Assembly (NCBI GenBank): GCA_964595485.1
Contig: CAZQQN010000053.1
Span: forward strand, 1-12,003
Direction of reading: 5' to 3'
Source of the DNA: CAZQQN01 sp964595485
Lineage (GTDB): Bacteria; Bacteroidota; Bacteroidia; CAILMK01; CAYYUA01
Length of the DNA stretch: 12,003 nucleotides
In this document: positions 1-7,224 of the stretch, in pieces
Layout of the letters: the number at the start of each line of letters is the position of its first letter
Position numbering within the stretch: position 1 is the first letter of the stretch
Position numbers and translations under genes: made by a program
The notes under the pieces: model-generated
Told to the model about the DNA's origin: nothing
What the model saw: the letters and a program-made list of their open reading frames with translations, nothing else
Databases searched by the model: none

Positions 1-536
1 GAGGTTTCCGGGTCTATATTACCAGTCGGCTCATCAGCAAGGATAATGTCAGGGGAGTTAAGGAGCGCCCTGGCAATAACAACCCTTTGTTGTTCCCCAC
101 CTGATAGCTCAAAAGGCATTTTAAAATCTTTTGTTCCAAGGCCGACCAGGTTTAAAACGTCATCCAACCGTCTTTTGATCTCATTCTTATCTTTCCAACC
201 CGTTGCCCTCATCACAAAAGTAAGGTTTTCGCCTACCGTACGGTCTGTCAATAATTGGAAATCCTGGAAAACGATACCTATTTTTCGTCTTAAAGAAGGT
301 ATTTGTTTAGGTTTTAAGGCTCCCAGATCGAAACCAGCAACCTGGCCCTTTCCCTTTGTCAGCGGTAGATCACCATATAAAGTTTTCAACAGGCTAGACT
401 TACCACTTCCTGTTTTACCGATCAAATAAACATATTCACCTGGGTAGATAGCAATGTTCACACCATTAAGGATCAGGAATTCACCCTGGAAAATTTTGGC
501 ATTTTCCAATTGAACAATTGGCTGCGCTTCACTCAT
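1..536 (-). CDS. ftsE: Cell-division ABC transporter ATPase FtsE (3' part cut by window edge)
   Basis: The reverse strand reads open from ATG at 536-534 to the window edge, giving 178 residues; E. coli FtsE has about 220, so the C-terminal fifth is missing. All ATPase motifs in view are intact: Walker A GKTGSGKS (40-47), Q-loop Gln91 in VFQDFQLL, signature LSGGE (144-148), and Walker B ILADEP with catalytic Glu169. The H-loop lies beyond the edge. FtsE pairs with the membrane protein FtsX; in model bacteria the complex sits at the division site and controls peptidoglycan hydrolases. The assignment rests on overall resemblance, such as YLIGKTGSGKSSLLKTLY and FQDFQLLTDRTVGEN, to Bacteroidetes FtsE. 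LolD or MacB-type ATPases are the main alternatives, and no ftsX is visible to decide. The start overlaps the end of the preceding small gene by 8 nt (ATGAGTGA), which suggests translational coupling. Confidence 0.8.
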   Translation of the reverse strand, partial: MSEAQPIVQLENAKIFQGEFLILNGVNIAIYPGEYVYLIGKTGSGKSSLLKTLYGDLPLTKGKGQVAGFDLGALKPKQIPSLRRKIGIVFQDFQLLTDRTVGENLTFVMRATGWKDKNEIKRRLDDVLNLVGLGTKDFKMPFELSGGEQQRVVIARALLNSPDIILADEPTGNIDPET

Positions 537-738
537 CTATATTTAGTTTTCTCATTTTACCAAAAGGGATTTCTTCAATCTGGGCTTTCAGGGTTTCTAT
601 ATGGTCACCTAGGCCCATTTTTTTCAATCCCTTTTCCGGTCGATCAGCACGGAAGTAACCAATGAGGGTAAATTGTTCATCCCTTATTTGGATATAGTCC
701 GGAATTTTAGCAGTGCCTTTAATTTTAAGAATGTACAT
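529..738 (-). CDS. Conserved-looking small protein (69 aa) coupled to ftsE
   Basis: This 69-residue protein starts at ATG 738-736, with an in-frame stop (765-763) 24 nt upstream, so no much longer form is possible. It has no signal peptide or membrane segment and should be cytoplasmic. The sequence is charged, with a short beta-prone start (MYILKIKG), a central segment FTLIGYFRADRPEKGLKKMG and a lysine-rich end (FGKMRKLNIDE). No catalytic motif is recognisable. Its stop codon overlaps the start of the ftsE-like gene by 8 nt, so the two are almost certainly co-transcribed and probably translationally coupled. I have an impression of similar small proteins next to ftsE in other Cytophagales, but cannot confirm it here. 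The tight overlap and ordinary composition argue for a real gene. The function is unknown. Confidence 0.75.
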   Translation of the reverse strand: MYILKIKGTAKIPDYIQIRDEQFTLIGYFRADRPEKGLKKMGLGDHIETLKAQIEEIPFGKMRKLNIDE

Positions 739-753
739 AGCGGGAGGATGCCC

Positions 754-785
754 TTGATTTTTTCAGTAAAAAATTTATAGATTTG
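754..785 (+). promoter_or_regulatory. Candidate Bacteroidetes-type promoter for the lipoprotein operon
   Basis: TAGATTTG at 778-785 is an exact match to the Bacteroidetes -7 consensus TAnnTTTG. A TTG at 754-756 lies 21 nt before it, matching the usual position of the -33 box. Transcription would start near 790, leaving a leader of roughly 50 nt before the ATG at 839. No operator or riboswitch-like structure was noticed. The consensus is established for the phylum; its use here is inferred from position alone. Confidence 0.45.
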
Positions 786-811
786 CTTCCCGCGGAACGT
801 CTAATTTGTAG

Positions 812-819
812 CAAAATTA
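812..819 (-). promoter_or_regulatory. Candidate -7 box for the small protein-ftsE unit
   Basis: Read on the minus strand, 819-812 is TAATTTTG, an exact TAnnTTTG match, placed about 75 nt upstream of the start codon at 738. No TTG-like -33 element stands at the expected distance, so support is weak. If both candidates are real, the two divergent promoters overlap within about 100 nt. Confidence 0.25.
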
Positions 820-838
820 ATTTAAACCATAAGAAAAA

Positions 839-2710
839 ATGAAATTCCTTACAAAATTCCACGTCCTACTTATTGCATCAATGATTATCTTTTCTTATAG
901 CTGTAATCCTCTGAAAGATCTTCGGGAAGATTATTCTAAAGTAAAGGTTGAATCTTCACCTGAAGTAATGGAAGTTCATGCAGATTCCATCGATATGGAA
1001 ATAAAGGGCGAAATCCCCGAGGATTACATAAAAAGTGATGCGGTGATCAAATACACGCCAACCCTGGTTCATAAAAAGGGAGACACGGCGTTGGAAGACT
1101 TTTACATTAAAGGTAAAGAAGCTAAAATTAGTGACCCAGATGTAGACCCTTCGGCAACAATACCAGAAGACCAGGGCGGTACTTTCAGCCATGATTTTAA
1201 GATACCATACAAACCTACATACAAAGAATCACGACTGGATGCTTGTGTCAGGTTCAAGATTGAATCTGAATTTGACTCCTTAGATCAGTGTTCCAGTCCA
1301 TCAATAACAGATAGCATTACTGCCGGTGCTATTACTACCTCGCTTACCGTTAAGCCTTTTGATGATGTTTTGATTGCTGGAGTAGATCCAAAATCAGGGC
1401 AGAATAAATATACGCCTGGCGAAAAGCCCGGTGATTTGGAGGGTGATAAAACCGATGTTTATCGTCCTCAAAACAATACAAGAAATCCTAAAGCAGGGGT
1501 AATAAAGCCAGCTAATATCAATCAAAAAGGAACCATTAATTTCGAGATCGATCGCCATTATATAAGGGAATCTGAAAAAGATGGAGAGGCCATGAGAAAA
1601 ATCAGGGAGTTTGCACAAAAAGATAACCTCGTGATCTCAGGCGTTGTCATAAACTCTTATGCCTCTCCTGATGGAGAGCTGGAGAATAATGCCGAATTAA
1701 CACGTGATAGAGCTGAAAGTACTTATGAGTACCTCAAAGATGAGTTGGAAAAGCTTGGTCACGAAAGTGTTCATGATTCAGATTTTTACAGGAAAGCCTC
1801 TACAAAAGAAGATTGGAGCGGATTTCAACGCTTGGTTCAGCAATCTGATTTAGATCAAAAGGATGAAATCCTTAATATAGCTAATTCAAATATGGCCCTT
1901 GATGAAAAAGAACAGGCTATAAGAGATATGGATGTTTGGGAACCTTATATGGTAGATACCCTCCTGCCAAAATTAAGGCGTTCAGACATTGATGTAAAAG
2001 GCTTTTTAAGGGTCAGGCCTCAGGAAAAGGTAGAAACCATTGCCGAAGAAAAAGGACTTGATAGCCTGCACCGAAAGGAGCTGATAAAACTTGCTTACAA
2101 TAGTAATAATATTGAGAGGAAACGGGAAATCTATCAACATTACACAGAAAGATACCCTGACAATTGGGTTGGTCACAATAACTTAAAAGCCCTTCTACTT
2201 TTCGAGGGCCGTTACAAACAGGCCCAAAAGGCATTTGAAAAACTTGATGAACAGTACCCTGACAATGCCTACATCCAAAATAACCTTGGCGTTGCTAACA
2301 GGCATATGAACGATTACAGTACTGCCAGGGAGAACTACCTTTTTGCTAAGCAAAAGAAGAAAGATGAAAGGAACAACCTGGGAATTCTTGATATAAAAGT
2401 AGCTGATTATGAATCGTCAGTTGAAAATTTTGAAGATAACCGCTGTGATTACAACGTTGCTCTTGCTTATACCCTTAAAGAAGATTACGATAAAGCCCTC
2501 GACAAAATAGAATGCATTACCAATAAAACAGCAGATGTATTTTACCTTAGAGCGATTGTTGGTGCAAGGAAAGATGATGCCGATTTAATGACCACGAGCC
2601 TCAGGCGAGCTTTAGAAATGGATGAAAACATTCGAGAAAGGGCTAAAAATGATCTGGAATTCAGGGATTATCATGGAACCCCTGAATTTAAAAATGCATT
2701 ACGCTATTAG
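839..2710 (+). CDS. Envelope lipoprotein with OmpA-like domain and TPR repeats (623 aa)
   Basis: The N-terminus is a lipoprotein-type signal (KFLTKFHVLLIASMIIFSYSC) with likely lipidated Cys22. The lipobox, SYSC, is non-canonical because it lacks an aliphatic residue at -3. Residues about 35-175 look like a beta-sandwich, with a PEVMEVHADSIDMEIKG pattern resembling the N-terminal part of Bacteroidetes OmpA/TPR outer-membrane proteins. Residues 231-305 are OmpA-like: a strand with SYASPDG (273-279) is followed by an LTRDRAEST helix (287-295), the usual peptidoglycan-binding signature region. Residues 324-382, with DWSGFQRLVQQSD and a distal LPKLRRSDI, match the extension seen in those proteins. 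From about 410 to 605 the sequence is helical and TPR-like, with repeats near 445-475 and 478-505 and degenerate ones after. Placement on the periplasmic face of the outer membrane is inferred. A stop in frame at 830-832 fixes the start. The gene is followed after 19 nt by a second lipoprotein gene, so they probably form an operon. Confidence 0.85.
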   Translation: MKFLTKFHVLLIASMIIFSYSCNPLKDLREDYSKVKVESSPEVMEVHADSIDMEIKGEIPEDYIKSDAVIKYTPTLVHKKGDTALEDFYIKGKEAKISDPDVDPSATIPEDQGGTFSHDFKIPYKPTYKESRLDACVRFKIESEFDSLDQCSSPSITDSITAGAITTSLTVKPFDDVLIAGVDPKSGQNKYTPGEKPGDLEGDKTDVYRPQNNTRNPKAGVIKPANINQKGTINFEIDRHYIRESEKDGEAMRKIREFAQKDNLVISGVVINSYASPDGELENNAELTRDRAESTYEYLKDELEKLGHESVHDSDFYRKASTKEDWSGFQRLVQQSDLDQKDEILNIANSNMALDEKEQAIRDMDVWEPYMVDTLLPKLRRSDIDVKGFLRVRPQEKVETIAEEKGLDSLHRKELIKLAYNSNNIERKREIYQHYTERYPDNWVGHNNLKALLLFEGRYKQAQKAFEKLDEQYPDNAYIQNNLGVANRHMNDYSTARENYLFAKQKKKDERNNLGILDIKVADYESSVENFEDNRCDYNVALAYTLKEDYDKALDKIECITNKTADVFYLRAIVGARKDDADLMTTSLRRALEMDENIRERAKNDLEFRDYHGTPEFKNALRY

Positions 2711-2729
2711 TAATATATAAAAAAAAATT

Positions 2730-3710
2730 ATGAAGCTACTTAAATTAACTTTTGCTATTTTTATTGGTTTACTGGCTGGATTAGCTAGTTGTGACGACAA
2801 TGCCAAACAAGATATTCGAGGTGATGATGGTAACCCTTCCACCGGCGGTAACGGCGGTAGTGGTGGAGGCGGTGGCGGCAATGGCGCCACCAATGGTGAT
2901 CCCGCCATTGCTTTTGAGCAAACCCCTGGTGATGTTATTCAAAAAGGAGATTCTGTATCTTTTACTTTAACGGTAGAATCTTCCTCTCCACAAACAAACC
3001 TTAAGAAGCTTTCGATGGAAGTAATGGCCAAAGATGCTGGTGGTTTGTATCAGGCGCTTTCCGAATACAAAGATTCTCAATCTTTTTCTGCTGTGCCTAC
3101 CACTGGTGCCAATTTTGGCTTCAGAGTAAGTAACGTAGATTTTGGGGATTTTGACTCTGTCAAAGCTCAATTCAAACTTGTTGATGAAGATAACCAAAAT
3201 GTTACTGAAAGCTATGTTTTTGCTATCGGGGAGATTTTCCGGGATAAATATTTTATCGGAGGCGATTCTGTTATCCCCATCTATCACAAATATACACCGA
3301 AACAAAGTAATAGCGTCAAAACTAAATTTGACTTGTATTATTATGAAAATAATACTACGCAGGGCTATGTTCCAGGTGCAGGTTCTAAAGCTACTATAGC
3401 AGATGATAGCAAGGATTCATCATCCTTTAACAGACAGTGGACCACAGAGACTGATGCAGAATTTGTAAAAGCCAATGGTGCGGGTATCGATTTTCAAAGG
3501 CCTTTTGATATTCAAATAGAACAAGCTTATAAAAACCGAGATCCGAAGAAAACTATCATTAACATCTCAGCCAATGATTTAATCATTGTTAAATTACGAA
3601 ATCAGGGACGATTTGCCCTACTCAAGATAGTTGACGTAGTTGATAATCAATCTGATCCAACAAGTAGTTTTATTTCTTTCAAGGGTAAAGGAAAAGATAT
3701 TCGGAATTAG
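2730..3710 (+). CDS. Lipoprotein with polyglycine linker, unknown C-terminal domains (326 aa)
   Basis: A clean type II signal peptide ends in the lipobox LASC, lipidating Cys21; the mature protein starts CDDNAKQD. Acidic residues just after the cysteine resemble the lipoprotein export signal known from Bacteroides and Capnocytophaga, so surface exposure is plausible but not proven. A glycine-rich tether follows (39-52). Residues about 58-165 have an Ig-like beta pattern, with VIQKGDSVSFTLTVES and a later strand pair around FGFRVSNVDFGDFDSVKAQF. Residues 172-320 form a second beta-rich region with no family I recognise. No catalytic motif is visible. The gene lies 19 nt after the OmpA/TPR lipoprotein gene, behind an A-rich leader typical of Bacteroidetes start sites, and ahead of a strong terminator, so it is the last gene of that unit. 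It may be a surface partner of its neighbour; this is inference from position only. Confidence 0.8.
   Translation: MKLLKLTFAIFIGLLAGLASCDDNAKQDIRGDDGNPSTGGNGGSGGGGGGNGATNGDPAIAFEQTPGDVIQKGDSVSFTLTVESSSPQTNLKKLSMEVMAKDAGGLYQALSEYKDSQSFSAVPTTGANFGFRVSNVDFGDFDSVKAQFKLVDEDNQNVTESYVFAIGEIFRDKYFIGGDSVIPIYHKYTPKQSNSVKTKFDLYYYENNTTQGYVPGAGSKATIADDSKDSSSFNRQWTTETDAEFVKANGAGIDFQRPFDIQIEQAYKNRDPKKTIINISANDLIIVKLRNQGRFALLKIVDVVDNQSDPTSSFISFKGKGKDIRN
2844..2885 (+). repeat. Glycine-codon low-complexity tract
   Basis: These 42 bases are mostly GGC and GGT codons, encoding residues 39-52 of the downstream lipoprotein (GGNGGSGGGGGGNG). The tract forms a flexible tether between the lipid anchor and the first folded domain. 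Its GC content is clearly above its surroundings. Such imperfect triplet repeats can change length in whole codons by slippage without breaking the frame. Confidence 0.8.
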
Positions 3711-3728
3711 GTTTTAGATTAAACCAAT

Positions 3729-3761
3729 AAAAGCTGGCCTGGTTCAGGTCAGCTTTTTTTT
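3729..3761 (+). terminator. Strong intrinsic terminator after the lipoprotein operon
   Basis: The left arm 3729-3741 (AAAAGCTGGCCTG) pairs with the right arm 3745-3757 across a 3-nt loop (GTT), with one G-T wobble. It is followed by an uninterrupted T run at 3754-3761, the first four of which also pair in the stem. It begins 19 nt after the lipoprotein stop codon and separates that unit from the BatA-type gene. It points in the plus direction; the A tract on the left arm is too short to make it clearly bidirectional. Confidence 0.9.
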
Positions 3762-3833
3762 GCTCCAGAGTTGTTTGGAATGGCTTATTTTTTGATTAGT
3801 GAGCGATAAATAACGTATCAGGACAAAGCACTA

Positions 3834-5888
3834 ATGCAATTCCTTTACCCCAATTTTCTTTACGCATTTTTCACCCTTCTGATCCCCATTTTGATTCACT
3901 TGTTTTACTTCAGGCGTTTCAAAACGGTATATTTTTCTAATGTTAGGTTCCTTTCACAATTAAGAGAAGAACGCCAAACAAGAAGCCGTCTTAAGAATTG
4001 GCTTGTTCTTGTAAGCCGACTATTAGTTTTTTCTTCTCTTATCATGGCTTTTGCACAACCTTACTTTCCCTCTGATACTTCAAAAAATAAACCCGGTAAG
4101 GATGCTATTAGTATTTTTATAGATAATTCCTTTAGCATGCGAAATGTTGGAGAGAAGGGAAGTTTGATCGAAACAGCCAAGAAAAAAGCCAGGGAAATAG
4201 CTCAGGGCTATCAGGAAACTGATGAATTTCAATTACTTACTAATGATTTTAAGGTAGCGAATCAGCAGTTTTCAAACCGGAATGACTTTTCGAAAAAACT
4301 TGAATCAATTAAAAGCAGCCCTAATACAAAATCCTTATCTACTGTTTTAGAGCGGCAAAGTTCCTTACTAAAAGATGAAGATGCGGCAAGGAAAATTGCA
4401 TTCATCATATCGGATTTTCAAAAATCTACCAACAAACTAAGAGGTATTGTCACCGATTCTAACCTATCCTATTATTTTGTTCCACTAAAAGCCAATAAAC
4501 AAAGCAATGTTTTCTTAGATAGTGCCTGGCTTGCCTCCCCGACTATACAAATTGACCAGAATAATCAACTTAACTTCAAAGTAAAAAACTCAGGCAATAA
4601 GCCCATTGAGGAATTAACCGTAAAGCTTTCTATAAACGGGAAGCAAAAGGGGCTGGATAATATCAATATCCCGGCTGACCAATCAAAAACCGGTAAAATA
4701 ATGTTCCAGGTAAATGAAAAAGGCTGGAATACCGGTAAGCTTTCAATCAAAGACTACCCGATCACCTTTGATGATAACCTTTTCATAAGTTATCCGGTCA
4801 AAAGTAAAGCAAGAATCCTATCCATTTACGATGGTAGTAAGAATCCTTACATGGAAAAAGGGTTTAGAACAGATGATTACTTTGCCTTAACAAACCAAAA
4901 GGCTGGTAACCTGGATTACTCATCCCTTAATGGTTATGATTTTATTATTCTGAATGAACTAAAAGAGCCGTCAACTGGTCTGGTAGCTGATCTAGTCGAT
5001 TTTATTGAGCAAGGAGGTAATGTATTATTGTTGCCTCCTTCTGATTATACCGAGGATTTAAAACCCTACTCCTCACTCCTGAGGCAATGCAATGCGAATC
5101 GCTTCACAGGCTATTCCAGAGCAAGTCAGGAAGTTTCCTATTTTAATTTTGAGCATCCGCTTTTTCAGGATGTTTTTGAAGAAATTCCGGATAATGTGAG
5201 ATTGCCCAAAGTCCACCAATTCTATCAATCATCTAATTTAGCAAAAACAAAAGAAAGGGTTTTAATGCGGCTTCAAAATGGCCAGAGCTTACTGAGTCAT
5301 TTTCCCTATCGCCAGGGTAATATTTTTGTATCAGCCATTCCATTCAATAAGAATTGGAGCAACATTACCCAGAATGCTATTTTTGTTCCCTTAATCTATA
5401 AAATGGCCTTTTATGAGAATAATCCCCGTCAATTAGCTTACACCATAGGACAAGATCAGGTGATAGAGGTTAGTAAAACAAGAAGCTCAAAAGACCAGGT
5501 TTTTAAGCTTATAAAAGACAACTATGAAGTTATCCCCCCACAAAAGCAACAAGGTGGTAATTGGCGTCTTTTTATCAATGACCAGATACCCGAAGCTGGT
5601 ATATATAAATTAATGACCCAATCACAAACTGAATCTTACGAGAAAAGGAATACTCCAAAATATGCTTTCAATTATAACCGGCAGGAATCGAAAATGGCTA
5701 CCTATAGTGAGTCTGATTTAAAAGATTTTACCCAAAAAGTCAATGCCAATCTTCTGACTGACCAATACAAAAACCTCTCACAAACCATTCAAAAAATAGA
5801 AAAGGGTCAGTTTTTGTGGAAAACATTTATTTGGTTAGCTTTAGGATTTCTACTAATGGAAATCCTTTTACTAAAATTCTTGCCTTAA
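3834..5888 (+). CDS. BatA-domain / von Willebrand A membrane protein (684 aa)
   Basis: The N-terminus matches the BatA membrane region: YPNFLYAFFTLLIPILIHLF (5-24) is the first transmembrane helix. It is followed by the typical FRRFKTVYFSNVRFL stretch and a second helix at about 56-74. A vWA domain (about 90-220) keeps the metal-ion-dependent adhesion site, DNSFS with Asp97, Ser99 and Ser101, and a later Asp194 in IISDFQ. Residues about 225-320 look like a beta-sandwich. Residues 325-520 resemble a class I glutamine-amidotransferase-like fold without an obvious catalytic triad (ILNELKEPS, FIEQGGNVLLLPP). A last helix at about 661-682 anchors the C-terminus. Most of the chain is predicted periplasmic. 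Family members are Bacteroidetes membrane proteins of poorly known role; aerotolerance is the historical association of Bat proteins. No MoxR ATPase or other bat gene is in view. An in-frame stop at 3807-3809 bounds the start. The next gene begins 1 nt after its stop, implying co-transcription. Confidence 0.88.
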   Translation: MQFLYPNFLYAFFTLLIPILIHLFYFRRFKTVYFSNVRFLSQLREERQTRSRLKNWLVLVSRLLVFSSLIMAFAQPYFPSDTSKNKPGKDAISIFIDNSFSMRNVGEKGSLIETAKKKAREIAQGYQETDEFQLLTNDFKVANQQFSNRNDFSKKLESIKSSPNTKSLSTVLERQSSLLKDEDAARKIAFIISDFQKSTNKLRGIVTDSNLSYYFVPLKANKQSNVFLDSAWLASPTIQIDQNNQLNFKVKNSGNKPIEELTVKLSINGKQKGLDNINIPADQSKTGKIMFQVNEKGWNTGKLSIKDYPITFDDNLFISYPVKSKARILSIYDGSKNPYMEKGFRTDDYFALTNQKAGNLDYSSLNGYDFIILNELKEPSTGLVADLVDFIEQGGNVLLLPPSDYTEDLKPYSSLLRQCNANRFTGYSRASQEVSYFNFEHPLFQDVFEEIPDNVRLPKVHQFYQSSNLAKTKERVLMRLQNGQSLLSHFPYRQGNIFVSAIPFNKNWSNITQNAIFVPLIYKMAFYENNPRQLAYTIGQDQVIEVSKTRSSKDQVFKLIKDNYEVIPPQKQQGGNWRLFINDQIPEAGIYKLMTQSQTESYEKRNTPKYAFNYNRQESKMATYSESDLKDFTQKVNANLLTDQYKNLSQTIQKIEKGQFLWKTFIWLALGFLLMEILLLKFLP

Positions 5889-5889
5889 G

Positions 5890-7158
5890 ATGAAAATGCT
5901 TATTAAACAAGCCACAATTATAGATCCGAACTCAGCTTTGAACAAGAAGCAGAAGGATATCCTTATACGAAACGGGACTATCGCAAAAATAGCCGATCAG
6001 ATAGACCCCGATTCAGGAACGACTATTAGCGATTGGGAAAAACCTTGTCTTTCGCCGGGTTGGGTTGATATGCGTGCCAATTTCTGTGATCCGGGTTACG
6101 AGAATATGGAAAACCTGAGATCAGGTACCATGGCGGCTTCATTTGGTGGCATTACTCATGTTGGTCTTTTACCCCAAACTTATCCGCCATTATCCACCAA
6201 ATCCCAGATACAATACATTAAAAACCAAGCCCCTACTTCAGCTACGGCTATTTTACCCTATGCTACCATCAGCAAGCCAGAAAGTGAAAGTGAGATCACT
6301 GAAATGGTAGATCTTCACAGAGCCGGTGCTTATGCCTTTACCAATGGAGATAAGCCAATCAAAGATGCCGGTTTACTTAAAAGGGCTATGCTCTATACAA
6401 GGTCTTTCGGAGGTTTATTGATGATTCACCCTCAGCATGCTGAGCTAAAGGAAAATGGCGAAATGAATGAGGGGCCCTTCAATATTATGCTTGGGCTTAA
6501 AGGAGATCCAGAGATTGCAGAGCATATAGCAATAGCAAGGGACCTGGAAATAGCCCGCTACACAGGGGCAAGAATACATTTTACAAGTATCAGTACTGCA
6601 CGCAGCGTTGACCAAATACGGGAAGCTAAAAAAGAGGGTCTGGCAATTTCCTGCGATGTTTCTATTTACCATTTACTATTTGCTGATTCTGATTTAATGG
6701 ATTATGATACAAATCTCAAACATACACCTCCCTTAAGAAATCATGAGGATTTAAAAGCCCTTAAAGAGGGAGTCAGCCATGGTACCATTGATGCAGTAGT
6801 TTCAAACCATTCGCCGGTTTTGTATGAAAACAAAAAATGTGAATTTCCACTTGCTGAAAAAGGGGCCATTGGTACACAATTGTTATACCCATTATTACAA
6901 AAAGCTTTCTCTAAGGAAACTTTCAACGACAATATCATAAAAAGCATCACTGAGAGGCCTAAAAACCTTCTCGGGATTCCCGTTAATTCCATTCAGGAAA
7001 ATCAGCCCGCTGATCTCACAATTTTCAATCCTGAAGAGGAATGGGTTTTTAATAAGGCAACCAATTATTCCCTTTCTGATAATACCCCATTTTACAACGA
7101 AACATTAACAGGAAGGCCATTAGGCATCATTAATAATGAGCACTACCAAACGCTCTGA
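5890..7158 (+). CDS. Dihydroorotase-family protein, probably non-catalytic (pseudo-enzyme)
   Basis: The 422-residue length and whole layout fit type I dihydroorotase (pyrimidine synthesis, carbamoyl-aspartate to dihydroorotate). Small N- and C-terminal beta segments enclose an amidohydrolase barrel, with recognisable SPGWVDM (55-61), GGITHVGLLPQT (86-97) and a closing ADLTIFNP (374-381). The active site is not kept. The zinc-binding HxH of the PGxxDxHxH motif reads R62-A63-N64, and the substrate arginine after it is Cys66. The FSDDG ligand region reads FTNGD (Asn152). In the HxxH motif only His230 remains, the second position being Ser233. The catalytic Asp of the TDHAP motif is Asn306, in SNHSP. 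His180 and His307 survive. It is therefore probably a structural or regulatory homologue, comparable to the inactive PyrC' needed for aspartate carbamoyltransferase assembly in Pseudomonas. Automatic annotation would likely call it pyrC. It starts 1 nt after the BatA-type gene. A second ATG two codons in is possible. Confidence 0.85.
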   Translation: MKMLIKQATIIDPNSALNKKQKDILIRNGTIAKIADQIDPDSGTTISDWEKPCLSPGWVDMRANFCDPGYENMENLRSGTMAASFGGITHVGLLPQTYPPLSTKSQIQYIKNQAPTSATAILPYATISKPESESEITEMVDLHRAGAYAFTNGDKPIKDAGLLKRAMLYTRSFGGLLMIHPQHAELKENGEMNEGPFNIMLGLKGDPEIAEHIAIARDLEIARYTGARIHFTSISTARSVDQIREAKKEGLAISCDVSIYHLLFADSDLMDYDTNLKHTPPLRNHEDLKALKEGVSHGTIDAVVSNHSPVLYENKKCEFPLAEKGAIGTQLLYPLLQKAFSKETFNDNIIKSITERPKNLLGIPVNSIQENQPADLTIFNPEEEWVFNKATNYSLSDNTPFYNETLTGRPLGIINNEHYQTL

Positions 7159-7193
7159 AACCATTAGACGAAAGGTTAGTTTCCATCTTTTCT

Positions 7194-7201
7194 TATTTTT
7201 G
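7194..7201 (+). promoter_or_regulatory. Candidate internal -7 box before the DUF4199 gene
   Basis: TATTTTTG matches TAnnTTTG and lies in the 66-nt gap, the only sizeable gap within the four-gene run. Transcription would start near 7207, leaving a leader of under 20 nt. No good TTG element is found about 20 nt upstream, so this may be chance in AT-rich sequence. Confidence 0.25.
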
Positions 7202-7224
7202 AATACCAAACCTTCATTTAAGCA

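Noticed and set aside
46..429. Open frame on the plus strand opposite ftsE
   Set aside because: It lies wholly antisense to the ABC ATPase frame, whose motifs are intact; the plus-strand product has no recognisable features.
2699..2908. Proline-rich minus-strand open frame
   Set aside because: The proline run is simply the complement of the glycine-codon tract of the lipoprotein gene on the other strand.
3759..3794. Possible promoter for the BatA-type gene (TTTG at 3759-3762, TATTTTTTG at 3786-3794)
   Set aside because: The -7 element has one base too many for TAnnTTTG, and the -33 element would sit in the terminator T run. A promoter is expected somewhere in 3762-3833 but this match is not convincing.
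5890..7158. Active dihydroorotase (pyrC)
   Set aside because: HxH, the second His of HxxH, the Asp ligand and the catalytic Asp are all replaced, so a functional pyrC label would mislead.
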